A stretch of 37,148 nucleotides of DNA from JALYXS01 sp051003795 (GCA_051003795.1 JBPCKZ010000038.1:1-37148); one strand, 5' to 3'. Shown: positions 17,416 to 26,813, numbered from the stretch's first letter. Made by a program: numbers and translations. The notes: a model not told the origin generated them from the sequence alone.

Positions 17416-20400
17416 ATGCCAAAAATCAGACATATCCTCTCCGCTTTGGCCAGTCTCTGCCTTTGTACCGGTTTGGCGATGGCGCAGACGGAAACCGGAC
17501 AGATCACGGGTACCGTAGCCGACCCAAGCGGCGCGGTTATCGCGGGAGCCACGATTACAGCTACGGAAAAAAGTACGAACACCGTGCGAACCACCACATC
17601 GGGCAGTGCCGGAAGCTATGTCATTCCCAACCTAACCCCCGGGAATTACGAGATTAGTGCGACATCCGCCGGCTTCCAGACGTTCAGGCAGGCAGTTGTC
17701 GTAACGGTGGGGGCCAGGGTGGGGGCCGATATCAGACTCGACGTGGGTAGCGCAGCGACTATCGTCGAAGTTGCCGAGCGAGGGAGCCAAGTCAATACGG
17801 AATCGCAAACCTTGAGTTCCGTCGTTTCGAGCAAAGAAGTTCTTGAACTACCCACCATCACCCGCAACCCGTACGACTTAGTTGCTACCGCGGGGAACGT
17901 CTCCGACGCCGACGCCTCGGGCCGGGGTACGGGGTATGCTATCAATGGAATCCGCTCCTCCGGCACCAACGTCCTGCTGGATGGCGTTGCCAACAATAAC
18001 GAATTTACCGGGAGCGTTGGGCAGCCAGTACCCTTGGATTCCGTGCAGGAATTTAGCATCTTGACAAATAACTATACTGCGGAGTATGGACGGGCCAGCG
18101 GTGGGGTCGTGAACGTTACCACCAAGCAAGGTTCCAACGCTTTCCACGGCACGGGGTACGAGTTCAATCGCCTTTCCGCTTTGGCGGCGAATTCCTTCGA
18201 TAACAACGCGAACGGCACGCCTAAGCCGGTTTTCACGCGCAATCAGTTCGGCTATTCGGTCGGTGGCCCCGCCATCAAGAACAAGCTTTTCTTTTTCGAA
18301 AACACGGAGTGGATCCGGGTGCGAAGTACCGGAATTGTGAGCGCGGTGGTACCCACGCAACAGTTGATTAACGCTTCCGCGCCGAATACGCAGGATTTCT
18401 TCAAGCAGTTCGGCCAATTGAGTTCCACCGTAACGCCTCTTCAAACTTTTCTCCGTGGAGACGTCTGCAAGTCGGGTGCGTGCCTCGCGATTCCCGCAAG
18501 CACGCCGATTTATCAGAAAATCAACTACGGCGTGCCAAGCGATTCGGGCGGAGGCAGTCCTCAAAATACCTACGAGTTAGTAGGTCGCGTCGATTATAAT
18601 CTTTCCGACAAAACGCAATCGTACTTTCGCTACGCGCGTTTCAAAGCCAACTTCGCTCTTGGCACGCAGACTAACAGCCCCTATGAAGGCTATAACACCG
18701 CCGATTTCCAAACCGACGACGCCTACGCGCTATCGATTACTCATACTTTCTCGCCATCGCTCGTGAGCCAGAGCAAACTTAGTTTTAACCGGATCAAGGA
18801 TATCCAGCCTCTCGGAACCCAGCCAGTGGCACCGACGCTTTATACGACGCTGAACAGCACACAGCAAATCGGGAACAGTTCCATCGTGTATCCCGGGTAC
18901 AGTCCGTTCACCCCTGGCAATGCGGTTCCGTTCGGCGGACCCCAAAATTTTGCCACGCTCAGTCAGGACCTTAGCTATATAGCGGGCCAGCACAATATCC
19001 GATTCGGCGGTTCGTTTACGTATTTCCAGGACAACCGCACTTTTGGAGCTTACGCGGAAGCCGTTGAGGCTCTGGGGACGAACGTGACCAGCGCCGTGAA
19101 CGGTTTGGTCACTGGACAATTGCACGATTTTCAGGCTGCGGTGTATCCGCAAGGAAAATTCCCGTGTGCCGGTGGCACGTCCAAAGCCACGCCGTCATGC
19201 ACGCTCACGTTACCAGTCGGGCCACCCAATTTTAGCCGCAGTAACATTTTTCACGAGGGCTCGTTCTATGGACAAGATACCTGGAAGGCGACTCCCCGTT
19301 TTACGTTGAACTTGGGTATTCGATGGGACTATTTCGGGCCGCAAGCAAACAAAAACCCGCAGCTTGACTCCAACTTCTACCTAGGACCTGGCTCAAACAT
19401 CGAAACTCAAAGCGGAACCGGATCGGTTCAGGTTGCGCCCAACAGCCCAGTGGGCGGACTTTGGGTTAAGCGTTATGGCAACTTCGCGCCTCGAATGGGT
19501 TTTGCGTGGGATGTTTTCGGAAATCAAAAAACGTCGCTACGCGGCGGTTACGGTATCGGATACGAACGAAATTTCAACAACGTCACGTTTAACGTGATTC
19601 AGAATCCCCCGAACTACGCGGTTCTGGCGCTAACTGCCGGCACGGATATTCCTCAAATTCCGATTACCTCAAACAACGCCGGTCCTCTCGCCGGAAACTC
19701 CGGTACGAAAGCTCTAGGTGCCGTCAGCGTGAGGGCGGTCGATCCGAATATCAAGACGTCGTTCGCGCACTTGTATAGCCTCTCTCTCGAGCATCAGCTT
19801 TCCAACGACGCGCTCGTGGCTCTTGAGTACAGCGGATCTCGCGGAGAAAATCTTTATACGATTGACCGGCTCAACATGGGCGGTTCAGCTCGTGTGTACG
19901 GCGGCTTCGGCACGGCGTCCCAGCGGATCAACAACCAGTACGGATTGATCAACTTCCGCACGAATGGCGGTGACTCCCTATATAACGCAATGAACGCGCG
20001 CTTTGAGGTGCGAAACTTGCGGCGATATGGCCTGACCCTGCGCGCCAACTACACTTGGGCACACAGCATCGACGATGGAAGCAGCACATTCAGCACGGAT
20101 GCTACCGGGCAAAATAATCTCGGTTTGCTCGATCCGCTTCATCCTTCGCTGGATCGCGGCGATTCCGATTTCGATATTCGCCACCGCTTTGTTGTATCGG
20201 CTGTATTTGAATCCCCGTTCTTCAAGAAACCCGGTGTAACCAACCTTATCGCGGGCGGTTGGTCTGTTACGCCGATATTTACAGCCCGTACGGGAAGCCC
20301 ATTCTCAGTTCAGGACTGCACCAACGAGGGCAGCGCTTTGTGTCCGCGGGTCATGTTCGATACTCCATTCCATGCGAAATACACGGATACGCAGACTGCA

Positions 20401-20799
20401 AATCCGAACGAGTTCAACTACTTGAACCTCGGCACTCCTGATAGTAGCTACGCGAATCCGCTGACGGGCACCTCGGATTTCGGACCCTTTCCTCCCACGA
20501 TGACTGGCAGGAACGTTTTCCGTACGCCGGGTACTATAAAATTCAACCTGGGCGTTTATAAGACCTTCTCGCTCACGGAACGTTTCAAACTCCAATTCCG
20601 GGCCGAGGCGTACAATGTGGCCAACCACCAAAATCTGTATATCGTGTATAACAACACAGAGGTCTCCTCGTTCACAGGGGCCCCAATCGTAACAGCTACT
20701 CGCGGTCAAAGACTCGACAGCAACACTATCGGCTCGTCCGTTGAAAACGGCAGACTGGAAAATCGCAACGTGCAACTCGCTCTCAAGTTGATCTTCTAG
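17416..20799 (+). CDS. Oar-like TonB-dependent receptor with carboxypeptidase-regulatory domain (second)
   Basis: This is a 1127-residue outer-membrane receptor of the same family as its upstream neighbour but clearly distinct in sequence. The signal peptide is about residues 1-24 (SALASLCLCTGLAMAQ). The regulatory-like domain (about 25-115) contains GTVADPSGAVIAGATITATE. The plug (about 130-260) contains GYAINGIRSSGTNVLLDGVA and TAEYGRASGGVVNVTTKQGS, and the barrel ends RNVQLALKLIF. ATG 17416 is chosen because it begins the signal peptide; a TTG 21 nt upstream is in frame, and no good Shine-Dalgarno site is present for either. It is flanked by terminators, so it is probably a single-gene unit. 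The substrate is unknown; the Fur-like site hints at iron. Confidence 0.88.
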   Translation: MPKIRHILSALASLCLCTGLAMAQTETGQITGTVADPSGAVIAGATITATEKSTNTVRTTTSGSAGSYVIPNLTPGNYEISATSAGFQTFRQAVVVTVGARVGADIRLDVGSAATIVEVAERGSQVNTESQTLSSVVSSKEVLELPTITRNPYDLVATAGNVSDADASGRGTGYAINGIRSSGTNVLLDGVANNNEFTGSVGQPVPLDSVQEFSILTNNYTAEYGRASGGVVNVTTKQGSNAFHGTGYEFNRLSALAANSFDNNANGTPKPVFTRNQFGYSVGGPAIKNKLFFFENTEWIRVRSTGIVSAVVPTQQLINASAPNTQDFFKQFGQLSSTVTPLQTFLRGDVCKSGACLAIPASTPIYQKINYGVPSDSGGGSPQNTYELVGRVDYNLSDKTQSYFRYARFKANFALGTQTNSPYEGYNTADFQTDDAYALSITHTFSPSLVSQSKLSFNRIKDIQPLGTQPVAPTLYTTLNSTQQIGNSSIVYPGYSPFTPGNAVPFGGPQNFATLSQDLSYIAGQHNIRFGGSFTYFQDNRTFGAYAEAVEALGTNVTSAVNGLVTGQLHDFQAAVYPQGKFPCAGGTSKATPSCTLTLPVGPPNFSRSNIFHEGSFYGQDTWKATPRFTLNLGIRWDYFGPQANKNPQLDSNFYLGPGSNIETQSGTGSVQVAPNSPVGGLWVKRYGNFAPRMGFAWDVFGNQKTSLRGGYGIGYERNFNNVTFNVIQNPPNYAVLALTAGTDIPQIPITSNNAGPLAGNSGTKALGAVSVRAVDPNIKTSFAHLYSLSLEHQLSNDALVALEYSGSRGENLYTIDRLNMGGSARVYGGFGTASQRINNQYGLINFRTNGGDSLYNAMNARFEVRNLRRYGLTLRANYTWAHSIDDGSSTFSTDATGQNNLGLLDPLHPSLDRGDSDFDIRHRFVVSAVFESPFFKKPGVTNLIAGGWSVTPIFTARTGSPFSVQDCTNEGSALCPRVMFDTPFHAKYTDTQTANPNEFNYLNLGTPDSSYANPLTGTSDFGPFPPTMTGRNVFRTPGTIKFNLGVYKTFSLTERFKLQFRAEAYNVANHQNLYIVYNNTEVSSFTGAPIVTATRGQRLDSNTIGSSVENGRLENRNVQLALKLIF

Positions 20800-20831
20800 C
20801 GCCCATCTTTCGTTGTTTGTTTGTCTCGCGC

Positions 20832-20858
20832 AAGGGAGCCTTCGGGCTCCCTTTTTTT
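20832..20858 (+). terminator. Intrinsic terminator after the second TonB-dependent receptor
   Basis: AAGGGAGCC (20832-20840) pairs with GGCTCCCTT across a TTCG tetraloop, followed by a run of seven T. The stem core GGGAGCC/GGCTCCC is the same as in the terminator at 17222. Confidence 0.9.
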
Positions 20859-20904
20859 CTTTGCCGAGTGGCCGGTTACTCTAAGAGCCCCCGGCGATTT
20901 GGGT

Positions 20905-21975
20905 TTATGGCGCGGAATCGCCATTCAACGTGAAATTTACATCCAGCGTGGTGATTACTTGTACCGGCTCGCCATTTAGCAAAATCGGCTTATAGACCCA
21001 CTGCCTTGCCGCCTCCTGAGCGGATTGGACCAGCAAAGGATGGCCGCTGACCAATGTCAGGTTTTCAATGGTTCCGTCCTTCCCGATCGTCGCGTTGAAG
21101 CGCACCGTACCCTGAATCCGGGCTTGTTTGGCAAGCGCCGGATATTCCGGTGGAACCTGCTTGATGAGGTTTGCCGCCTGCACGTTTCCGGCGACGCGGA
21201 TTGTGCCGGGACGGCTTGGGCCGGTGACTGGCGATCCGACGATGCCCCCCAGGACACCGGCAGTACCTTCTCGTTTCATCCACTGCCGATTACCCGGATC
21301 GAGGCTCTGCGCCTTCGCGAGCAGTTGCGCTCCCAAATCCGCGTCTCCCTGGCTGAAATCCGACGTTCCGCGCTTTATCGTCGCGACCCGCGAGATGATC
21401 ACTCCAGCTCCGCCGCAGACGTTCGCGTTCGAGCAATTGCGTAAATCTTCGCGCGTCTGACCGGCCAAGCCGGACTCCATTCCGGTATTCATCGCGGCCA
21501 TCCCTAGCATCGTGCCGAGCCGCTGGCCGAGTTCCGGATCCTGGGGCTGCAGCGCCACGGCCTGTTTCAAGAGCCGCAGGGCCGTCCCGTTATCCCGGCT
21601 CATAAAAAATTGCGCGGCGTTCTTCAGGACCCGCGCGTCTTGCGGATACCGGTCGGCTTGTTGGAGCCAGAGTTGTTTCAGAGTTCCAAATGCGTTCGAA
21701 CCATAGCCGGCCAAGTCGGACTCGGGATGATGTTCCACCAGCCATTCGAGATGGCGAAGATGGCTGGCGCGCGCCGCGGCGGCCGCATCCGGGTTCGTGC
21801 TCGTCTCAAGGCTCGAGTAGTAGCCCAGCAGTCGAGCGCGCGAATCGGCGTCCTCCGGGTTGGATTGGAGCGCGGTTTCGAGTTTAACCGCACTCTCGGC
21901 GGTCGGATTGAGTTGGGCGCTGAATGCGCCTGCCGTCACCAGGAAAACGATTGAGAGGCGATTGAGACAGGTCAT
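20905..21975 (-). CDS. Secreted TonB C-terminal-domain protein with helical repeats
   Basis: The 356-residue protein has an N-terminal signal peptide (about 1-20, LSIVFLVTAGAFSAQ) and then a helical, TPR-like region (about 25-250, including ALRLLKQAVALQPQDPELGQ). The C-terminal 90 residues match the TonB fold (IKQVPPEYPALAKQARIQGT, then VRFNATIGKDGTIENLTLVS, GHPLLVQSAQEAARQWVYKP). Classical TonB has an uncleaved inner-membrane anchor and a proline-rich linker; both are missing here. It may therefore be a periplasmic TonB-like adaptor rather than the energy-transducing TonB. The start has GGAG 7 nt upstream, and TATACT (22006-22001) is a possible -10. It lies downstream of the M24 peptidase gene on the same strand and next to two TonB-dependent receptors. 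Confidence 0.8.
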   Translation of the reverse strand: MTCLNRLSIVFLVTAGAFSAQLNPTAESAVKLETALQSNPEDADSRARLLGYYSSLETSTNPDAAAAARASHLRHLEWLVEHHPESDLAGYGSNAFGTLKQLWLQQADRYPQDARVLKNAAQFFMSRDNGTALRLLKQAVALQPQDPELGQRLGTMLGMAAMNTGMESGLAGQTREDLRNCSNANVCGGAGVIISRVATIKRGTSDFSQGDADLGAQLLAKAQSLDPGNRQWMKREGTAGVLGGIVGSPVTGPSRPGTIRVAGNVQAANLIKQVPPEYPALAKQARIQGTVRFNATIGKDGTIENLTLVSGHPLLVQSAQEAARQWVYKPILLNGEPVQVITTLDVNFTLNGDSAP

Positions 21976-22030
21976 GCTTCACTCCGTTGACGCTGTAAAC
22001 AGTATAGTAGTGCCCGGTCATCCCGCTACA

Positions 22031-23212
22031 TCATCGGATCAACGCTTCCATCCCCGCCTGAAATGGCGTCAGCAACTCCATGCCGGATTCCGTCACGGCC
22101 ACCATGTCGCAATGGCGCATTCCGCCGAAATCGTCGATGTAAATCCCCGGCTCCACGTTGAATACCATTCCAGGTTCCAGCACCTCGTCCGATTTCGGAT
22201 GAATGCGCGGCATGGCGTTATGATCGATGGCGGCGAAACCGACGCCATGCCCCGTGGCGTGCTTGAACTCCTTGCCGAAGCCGTGCGCCGCCACCACGTC
22301 GCGCGCCGCCTTGTCCACATCCCTCGCGCGCGCGCCGGGCCGGATTGCCGCCAGCGCCGCCTCGCGCCCGGCTGCAATCGCGGTGAACATCTTCCGCTGC
22401 AACTCGCTGGGCGGCCCCATGCAGTAGGTGCGGGTAATGTCGGTCCAATAACCGTCCGCGTAGGAGTTACAGTGCATCAACACTAAATCTCCAGCCTCGA
22501 CGATCTTCGAACGGGATCGCGCATACGCGCCAAACGCCTTGGCCGAATTCACTCCCGACATGCAGAAAGTGAAGCCATCGCAGCGGTCCGGCTTCTCGGA
22601 ATTAGACGTGCATCCGCTCAACGGAATGCGAAACATGGCCGCGACGGCGGTCTCCGTCAACCCGGTCTTCAGCAGCGCCGCGCCCTCTTCGAAAGCCTTC
22701 GCGGCGAGCTGGCAGGCGCGGCGAATATGCTCGGTCTCGGCCTGGGTCTTGATGGCGCGCAGCCGGGCGAGCTTCTCGTCGGCAATGGTGAACTGAGCCG
22801 CGGGGAAGACCTTGCGCAAAATTTCCAACAGGGCGCCGCCGTATAGATTCATCGCCGCGTAGCTTACCGGCTGCGACACCTGGCCGCTCTCGTATCCAAT
22901 ACGCCGGAAATTCCTGGAGGACCCGAGCGCTTCGCGCAGGCATGACTCAACGACATCGTTGAGCCGCACGATTCGATCGAGCGATCCCGCCTCGAACGTA
23001 TCCACATCGTCGGCCCAACTCTTTTCGGCCAACTCGTCCTCATCCTTCGGCGCGAGCACCAGCACGCGCCCGTCGCGCATCGCGAGCGCGACGGAGGTCC
23101 CGACAATCGGCCAGTAGCCCGAAATAAGGAGAACGTTAATGGGCAGGGCGCAGACGAGCAGATCCAAATCGAGCCGCTCGAGGGCGCGTCTAATCAGTTC
23201 ATCGCGTCGCAT
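22031..23212 (-). CDS. M24 family metallopeptidase (Xaa-Pro aminopeptidase/dipeptidase-like)
   Basis: The 393-residue cytosolic peptidase probably removes or hydrolyses residues next to proline. The N-terminal creatinase/prolidase-like domain (about 1-145) precedes the pita-bread catalytic domain. Metal ligands are visible in ADGYWTDITRTY (two Asp), ATGHGVGF (His), FNVEPGIYIDDFGGMRHCD (Glu) and VTESGMELL (Glu), the five-ligand pattern of M24 dinuclear enzymes. ATG 23212 is chosen because the upstream open frame is antisense to the hydrolase gene at 23255. The two genes are divergent with 42 bp between them. Aminopeptidase P versus prolidase cannot be settled here. Confidence 0.9.
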   Translation of the reverse strand: MRRDELIRRALERLDLDLLVCALPINVLLISGYWPIVGTSVALAMRDGRVLVLAPKDEDELAEKSWADDVDTFEAGSLDRIVRLNDVVESCLREALGSSRNFRRIGYESGQVSQPVSYAAMNLYGGALLEILRKVFPAAQFTIADEKLARLRAIKTQAETEHIRRACQLAAKAFEEGAALLKTGLTETAVAAMFRIPLSGCTSNSEKPDRCDGFTFCMSGVNSAKAFGAYARSRSKIVEAGDLVLMHCNSYADGYWTDITRTYCMGPPSELQRKMFTAIAAGREAALAAIRPGARARDVDKAARDVVAAHGFGKEFKHATGHGVGFAAIDHNAMPRIHPKSDEVLEPGMVFNVEPGIYIDDFGGMRHCDMVAVTESGMELLTPFQAGMEALIR

Positions 23213-23254
23213 GCTCAATCGTACCGTCGCACTCCGATAGCATGGAAGAACCAA

Positions 23255-24106
23255 ATGAAACCGACTGTACTGTTGCTCATGATGGCTGCTTCCGCCTTCG
23301 CTCAAGAACCTAAAACCGTTCTGCTTTGGCCCGATGGAGCCCCCGGAGCGCTTGGCACGGCCGAGGCCGACAAGCCCAAGCTGACGATCTATCTCCCCCC
23401 GGCGGATAAGGCCGTCGGAACGGGCGTGGTGATTTGCCCGGGCGGCGGGTACGGCGCGCTCGCCATGGATCACGAAGGCAAGCAGGTCGCGGAGTGGCTC
23501 AATTCGCTCGGCGTGGCGGGTTTCGTTCTGCAGTACCGCCTCGGACCGCAATACCATCACCCCATTGAGCTGGGCGATGCGCGGCGCGCCATGCGCTACG
23601 TCCGGTCCGGAGCGAAAAATTTCGGGATAGCGCCCGACCGCATCGGCATAATGGGCTTCTCCGCCGGCGGACATCTGGCGGCAACCGCCGGCACGCACTT
23701 CGATACCGTGGATGGCGTAAGCAGCCGCCCCGATTTCCTGATCCTCTGCTATCCCGTCATCTCCTTCACCACGCCTTACACCCACAAAGGCTCGATGAAA
23801 AACCTGCTCGGCGAGGATCCCGATCCGGAACTCGTGAAGAATCTTTCGAACGAACTTCAGGTGACCGCGCAAACGCCGCCAACCTTCCTTTTCCACACGA
23901 ACGGCGATACGGGCGTTCCCGCCGAAAATAGCGTCTTGTTTTACCTCGCTTTGCGCAAGGCCGGAGTTCCCGCCGAGATGCACATCTACCAAAATGGGAA
24001 GCACGGCGTCGGCCTGGCGCAATCCGATCCGGTGCTTTCATCCTGGCCGGGAAGGCTCGCGGACTGGCTCCGCGTTCGCGGATTGCTATCCCCGTCAACG
24101 CGTTAA
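23255..24106 (+). CDS. Secreted alpha/beta hydrolase (esterase/acetylxylan-esterase-like)
   Basis: The 283-residue protein has a short signal peptide (about 1-16, TVLLLMMAASAFAQ). The alpha/beta-hydrolase core includes the oxyanion-type segment VVICPGGGYGALAMDHEG. The nucleophile elbow is GFSAGGH, the acid is in TNGDTGVPAENS, and the histidine is in GKHGVGL, completing the Ser-Asp-His triad. This arrangement resembles the BD-FAE/xylan-esterase-like hydrolases common in Acidobacteriota and Planctomycetota. The substrate is unknown; an ester of a plant polysaccharide is a family-based guess. GGAAGAA lies about 7 nt before the ATG. Confidence 0.85.
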   Translation: MKPTVLLLMMAASAFAQEPKTVLLWPDGAPGALGTAEADKPKLTIYLPPADKAVGTGVVICPGGGYGALAMDHEGKQVAEWLNSLGVAGFVLQYRLGPQYHHPIELGDARRAMRYVRSGAKNFGIAPDRIGIMGFSAGGHLAATAGTHFDTVDGVSSRPDFLILCYPVISFTTPYTHKGSMKNLLGEDPDPELVKNLSNELQVTAQTPPTFLFHTNGDTGVPAENSVLFYLALRKAGVPAEMHIYQNGKHGVGLAQSDPVLSSWPGRLADWLRVRGLLSPSTR

Positions 24107-24161
24107 GGATAGGGTTCCGCGGGGACCCCCGTGCTACGATATTCGTTAGTTCATCCCCGCT

Positions 24162-25028
24162 ATGTATAAGGCTTTCTTTGGATTAACGGAAAACCCGTTC
24201 AATCTTAGTCCCGACCCGGCGTTCCTGTATCGGAGCGCGCAACATGAGGAAGCGCTGGCTAATCTCATCTACGGAGTTCAAAGCAGAAAAGGCTTCATCG
24301 TTTTGACCGGGGAGGTCGGCACCGGCAAGACGACCATGCTGGAATGCCTGCGCGATTTTCTTACCGCGCAGCACACGCCGTTCGCGTTTCTATTCAATTC
24401 CCGTTTGACGCCGGAGCAATTTTTCGAGATGTTGGCGTACGATTTCGATTTGCGCTGCTCGCGCACCTCCAAGACGGAAGTCCTGTTCGCGCTGAATGCG
24501 ATGCTGATCGAGCGATCCAATATGGGTAGAACCACCGTCCTGCTGGTGGACGAGGCGCACAATCTCGATTGGAACGTTCTCGAAGAAATCCGGCTTTTGG
24601 GGAATCTGGAGAACCGCCGCGGCAAGCTGCTGCAAATCATCATTTCCGGACAACCGGAACTGGATCGCAAGCTCGACGCGCCCGAGTTCCGTCAGCTCAA
24701 GCAGCGAATCGCGCTGCGCTGCCATTTGAAACCTTTCGAGGCGGCGGAAACCGCGCAATATATTTCTTCGCGGCTCGCGCGGGCGGGCATGAGGGATCAA
24801 ACGGTGTTTCCGCTGGAACTGGTGGACGAGATTCACCGCCGCACGCAAGGTATTCCCCGGCTGATCAACTCCGTGTGCGATAACGTGATGCTCACGGCGT
24901 TCGCCATGGAAAGCAAACTGGCGACCGAGGAGATGCTGGACGAAGTCACCAGCGACTTGCGCCTGGATTGGACCGGCAGCGGTCCATACCGCTCCTTGCG
25001 AGAAGCGGATTACAGCCGAAGGGATTGA
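24162..25028 (+). CDS. ExeA/GspA-like AAA ATPase
   Basis: The 288-residue protein starts MYKAFFGLTENPFNLSPDP, the hallmark of the ExeA family. Walker A is GEVGTGKTT (about residues 51-59), Walker B is VLLVDEAH, and a sensor-like segment IISGQPELDRKL and a C-terminal helical lid (RRTQGIPRLINSVCDNVML) follow. In type II secretion, ExeA hydrolyses ATP to help insert the secretin through peptidoglycan. Related proteins also occur in exopolysaccharide/exosortase loci. The C-terminal peptidoglycan-binding region of full-length ExeA is absent, so this is the short form. It converges on the OmpA-family gene, with no secretion genes nearby. Confidence 0.85.
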   Translation: MYKAFFGLTENPFNLSPDPAFLYRSAQHEEALANLIYGVQSRKGFIVLTGEVGTGKTTMLECLRDFLTAQHTPFAFLFNSRLTPEQFFEMLAYDFDLRCSRTSKTEVLFALNAMLIERSNMGRTTVLLVDEAHNLDWNVLEEIRLLGNLENRRGKLLQIIISGQPELDRKLDAPEFRQLKQRIALRCHLKPFEAAETAQYISSRLARAGMRDQTVFPLELVDEIHRRTQGIPRLINSVCDNVMLTAFAMESKLATEEMLDEVTSDLRLDWTGSGPYRSLREADYSRRD

Positions 25029-25076
25029 CGCCGCCAAGTGCCCGCGCGCTCGGGCCCGGACACTCGGGGAGTTGGC

Positions 25077-25862
25077 TTATCTATTCGTTACTGGAGGACG
25101 TGCGCCGCTTGGCTGGTTCATGGCCGTGACCGATGGATCGGCGCTGTATACCGTAACCTCCACGCGCCGGTTCTTCGCCCGCGCGCCCCGACTGCGTCCC
25201 GGATCGGCTAGTTTCTGCTCGCCCAAGCCGACCATGTGAATCCGGAAGATCGGAATGTCGTGCTTGGCAACCAGGTACTGGACGACCCGGTCGGCGCGGC
25301 GGCGGCTGAGTCCTTCGTTATAGCTCATTGAGCCGGTCTTGTCCGTAAAGCCTTCAACCGCGATGAAGTACCGCTTGAGCGTATTCTTATCGGCCACCAA
25401 CTTATCGAGCTGCGCCTTTGCCGGCGGCGTCAAGTTGTCTTTGTTGAAGCCGAATGGAACGGTCACTTCGGCGGCCACCTTATAGTCGTCCAGGTTCGCC
25501 ACCATCTGGCGAAGGTCGCCTAGATCGTGAGTGTTCTTGTCGGCTTTCTGGCCGGCCGCATCGGCCTTTTGACCAGCTTGGTCCGCGCGTCCCAGGGCGT
25601 CGGTAGCTCGCGATTCGGCCGACATTGCCCGCTCTTTCGTTGCGTTCAGTTCCGTTTCGTCGCGTTCGATATCTTTCCGGGTCGCCTCGAGCGTAGTTCC
25701 CTGTTTATCGAGCGTGGCCCCTTGTTTATTCGTCTGATCCGCTACTTGATCTAGCTTGCCCCGGATTGGGTCCGCGGTATTTCGAACGTATTTCTTGGTG
25801 GCACAGCCGCCAGCCAGGAGCATGCCGCTCATCACGACGGTAATCGCATAACCATGCTTCAT
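25077..25862 (-). CDS. OmpA-family lipoprotein with coiled coil
   Basis: The 261-residue protein has a lipoprotein signal with lipobox LAGGC (lipidated Cys20). A long alanine/lysine/glutamine-rich heptad region (about 30-120, TNKQGATLDKQGTTLEATRK and GRADQAGQKADAAGQKADKN) predicts a coiled coil like that of Lpp. The C-terminal OmpA domain (about 140-240) includes VEGFTDKTGSMSYNEGLSRR and AKNRRVEVTVYS and should bind peptidoglycan. It is likely an outer-membrane to cell-wall tether. AAGGAGG (25876-25870) lies 7 nt before the ATG, an excellent ribosome-binding site implying high expression. Upstream, AATAC-GG-GTATT forms a small inverted repeat of unknown role. Confidence 0.9.
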   Translation of the reverse strand: MKHGYAITVVMSGMLLAGGCATKKYVRNTADPIRGKLDQVADQTNKQGATLDKQGTTLEATRKDIERDETELNATKERAMSAESRATDALGRADQAGQKADAAGQKADKNTHDLGDLRQMVANLDDYKVAAEVTVPFGFNKDNLTPPAKAQLDKLVADKNTLKRYFIAVEGFTDKTGSMSYNEGLSRRRADRVVQYLVAKHDIPIFRIHMVGLGEQKLADPGRSRGARAKNRRVEVTVYSADPSVTAMNQPSGARPPVTNR

Positions 25863-25958
25863 AAATAAGCCTCCTTACAAATTTCGGAATTCATATTCCA
25901 ATACGGGTATTCTAAACCATTCGCGAAGAAGGATGCGAAGGGCTATCCGCAACCGGGG

Positions 25959-26747
25959 CTATTTCGAACGCTTCATGATTTCTTTCAAGCGCTCCCACGC
26001 TTCCGTCCGCGCTTTGGAGTTCGCCTCATTCGCATCGGGCGCTTCGCCCGCGCGCATGAAACCGTGTCCCGCGCCTTCGTAAATCACGGGTTCGTACACC
26101 TTGCCCGCCTGCTTCATGGACGAAGTCGTGCCGGGGATGGTGGCATCGATGCGGGCGTCGTTGCTGCCGTAAAATCCATAGACGGGGGCTTTGATCCGGG
26201 CCATCGCATCGGTCGCGGGGGGTGGTCCGTAGAAGACGAAGGCGGCGGCCAGATCGGGGCGGTTGGTCGCGAATCGAAACGCCTGGCCCCCGCCCCAACA
26301 AAAGCCGGTGGCGAATAGCTTCCTCGCCGCCGCGGGAAGCTTCAGGCCATATTCCGCGACCGCATTCAGGTCAGCGGCGATCTGGTCCGGATCCAGCTTT
26401 CCGATGGCGGGGCCGACACCGCCGCTGGGGAAATCCGGCGTGCGTCCGCCGTTCGGCGCCATGCCGGAGAGCAGATCGGGCGCAATCGCGATGTATCCGG
26501 CCGCGGCAAACTGGTCGGCGGCGTCCTCCACCCAATCGGTCATGCCGAAGATTTCATGGATTACGACGATCACCGGAGCTTTGTCTTTTATCTCCGGGTA
26601 AACGACGAACGTTTCGACCGGGCGGCCGTCGTGCTTAACGGTGACCCACTCCCGGTGGCGAGGAGACTTTTCAACGCGCGCGCGCGCCCAATCCTGGCCC
26701 AGGAGAGCGGAGGCGGCGAAAACAAGCAGAAGAATGGTTCGTGTCAT
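25959..26747 (-). CDS. Secreted dienelactone hydrolase family protein
   Basis: The 262-residue protein begins with a signal peptide (MTRTILLLVFAASALLGQ). It has the dienelactone-hydrolase fold: VIVVIHEIFGMTDWVEDAAD near the N-terminus, and the nucleophile elbow GFCWGGGQ, which uses cysteine as in true DLH. The acid is in YGSNDARID and the histidine in EGAGHGFMR. Classical DLH is cytosolic and opens dienelactone in chloroaromatic degradation; this exported version probably acts on another ester or lactone. ATG 26747 is chosen for the signal peptide; an upstream in-frame start adds six residues. No catabolic genes are nearby. Confidence 0.88.
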   Translation of the reverse strand: MTRTILLLVFAASALLGQDWARARVEKSPRHREWVTVKHDGRPVETFVVYPEIKDKAPVIVVIHEIFGMTDWVEDAADQFAAAGYIAIAPDLLSGMAPNGGRTPDFPSGGVGPAIGKLDPDQIAADLNAVAEYGLKLPAAARKLFATGFCWGGGQAFRFATNRPDLAAAFVFYGPPPATDAMARIKAPVYGFYGSNDARIDATIPGTTSSMKQAGKVYEPVIYEGAGHGFMRAGEAPDANEANSKARTEAWERLKEIMKRSK

Positions 26748-26813
26748 GCCATCGTTATAGCGCAAATCGCCGCATGGAATAATAGCTCAACCGTGAGCAC
26801 GCTGGAGCGTCGT

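Noticed and set aside
23213..24022. A 270-codon open extension of the M24 peptidase frame on the minus strand
   Set aside because: It is entirely antisense to a well-supported alpha/beta hydrolase, has no homology-like motifs, and the peptidase begins naturally at 23212.
24114..24130. GGGTTCC/GGGACCC hairpin after the alpha/beta hydrolase gene as a terminator
   Set aside because: One mismatch in a 7-bp stem and no T-run; it also lies only about 30 bp before the next start codon.
22031..25028. A type II secretion locus based on the ExeA-like ATPase
   Set aside because: None of the neighbouring genes encodes a secretion component, so the ATPase alone does not define a locus.
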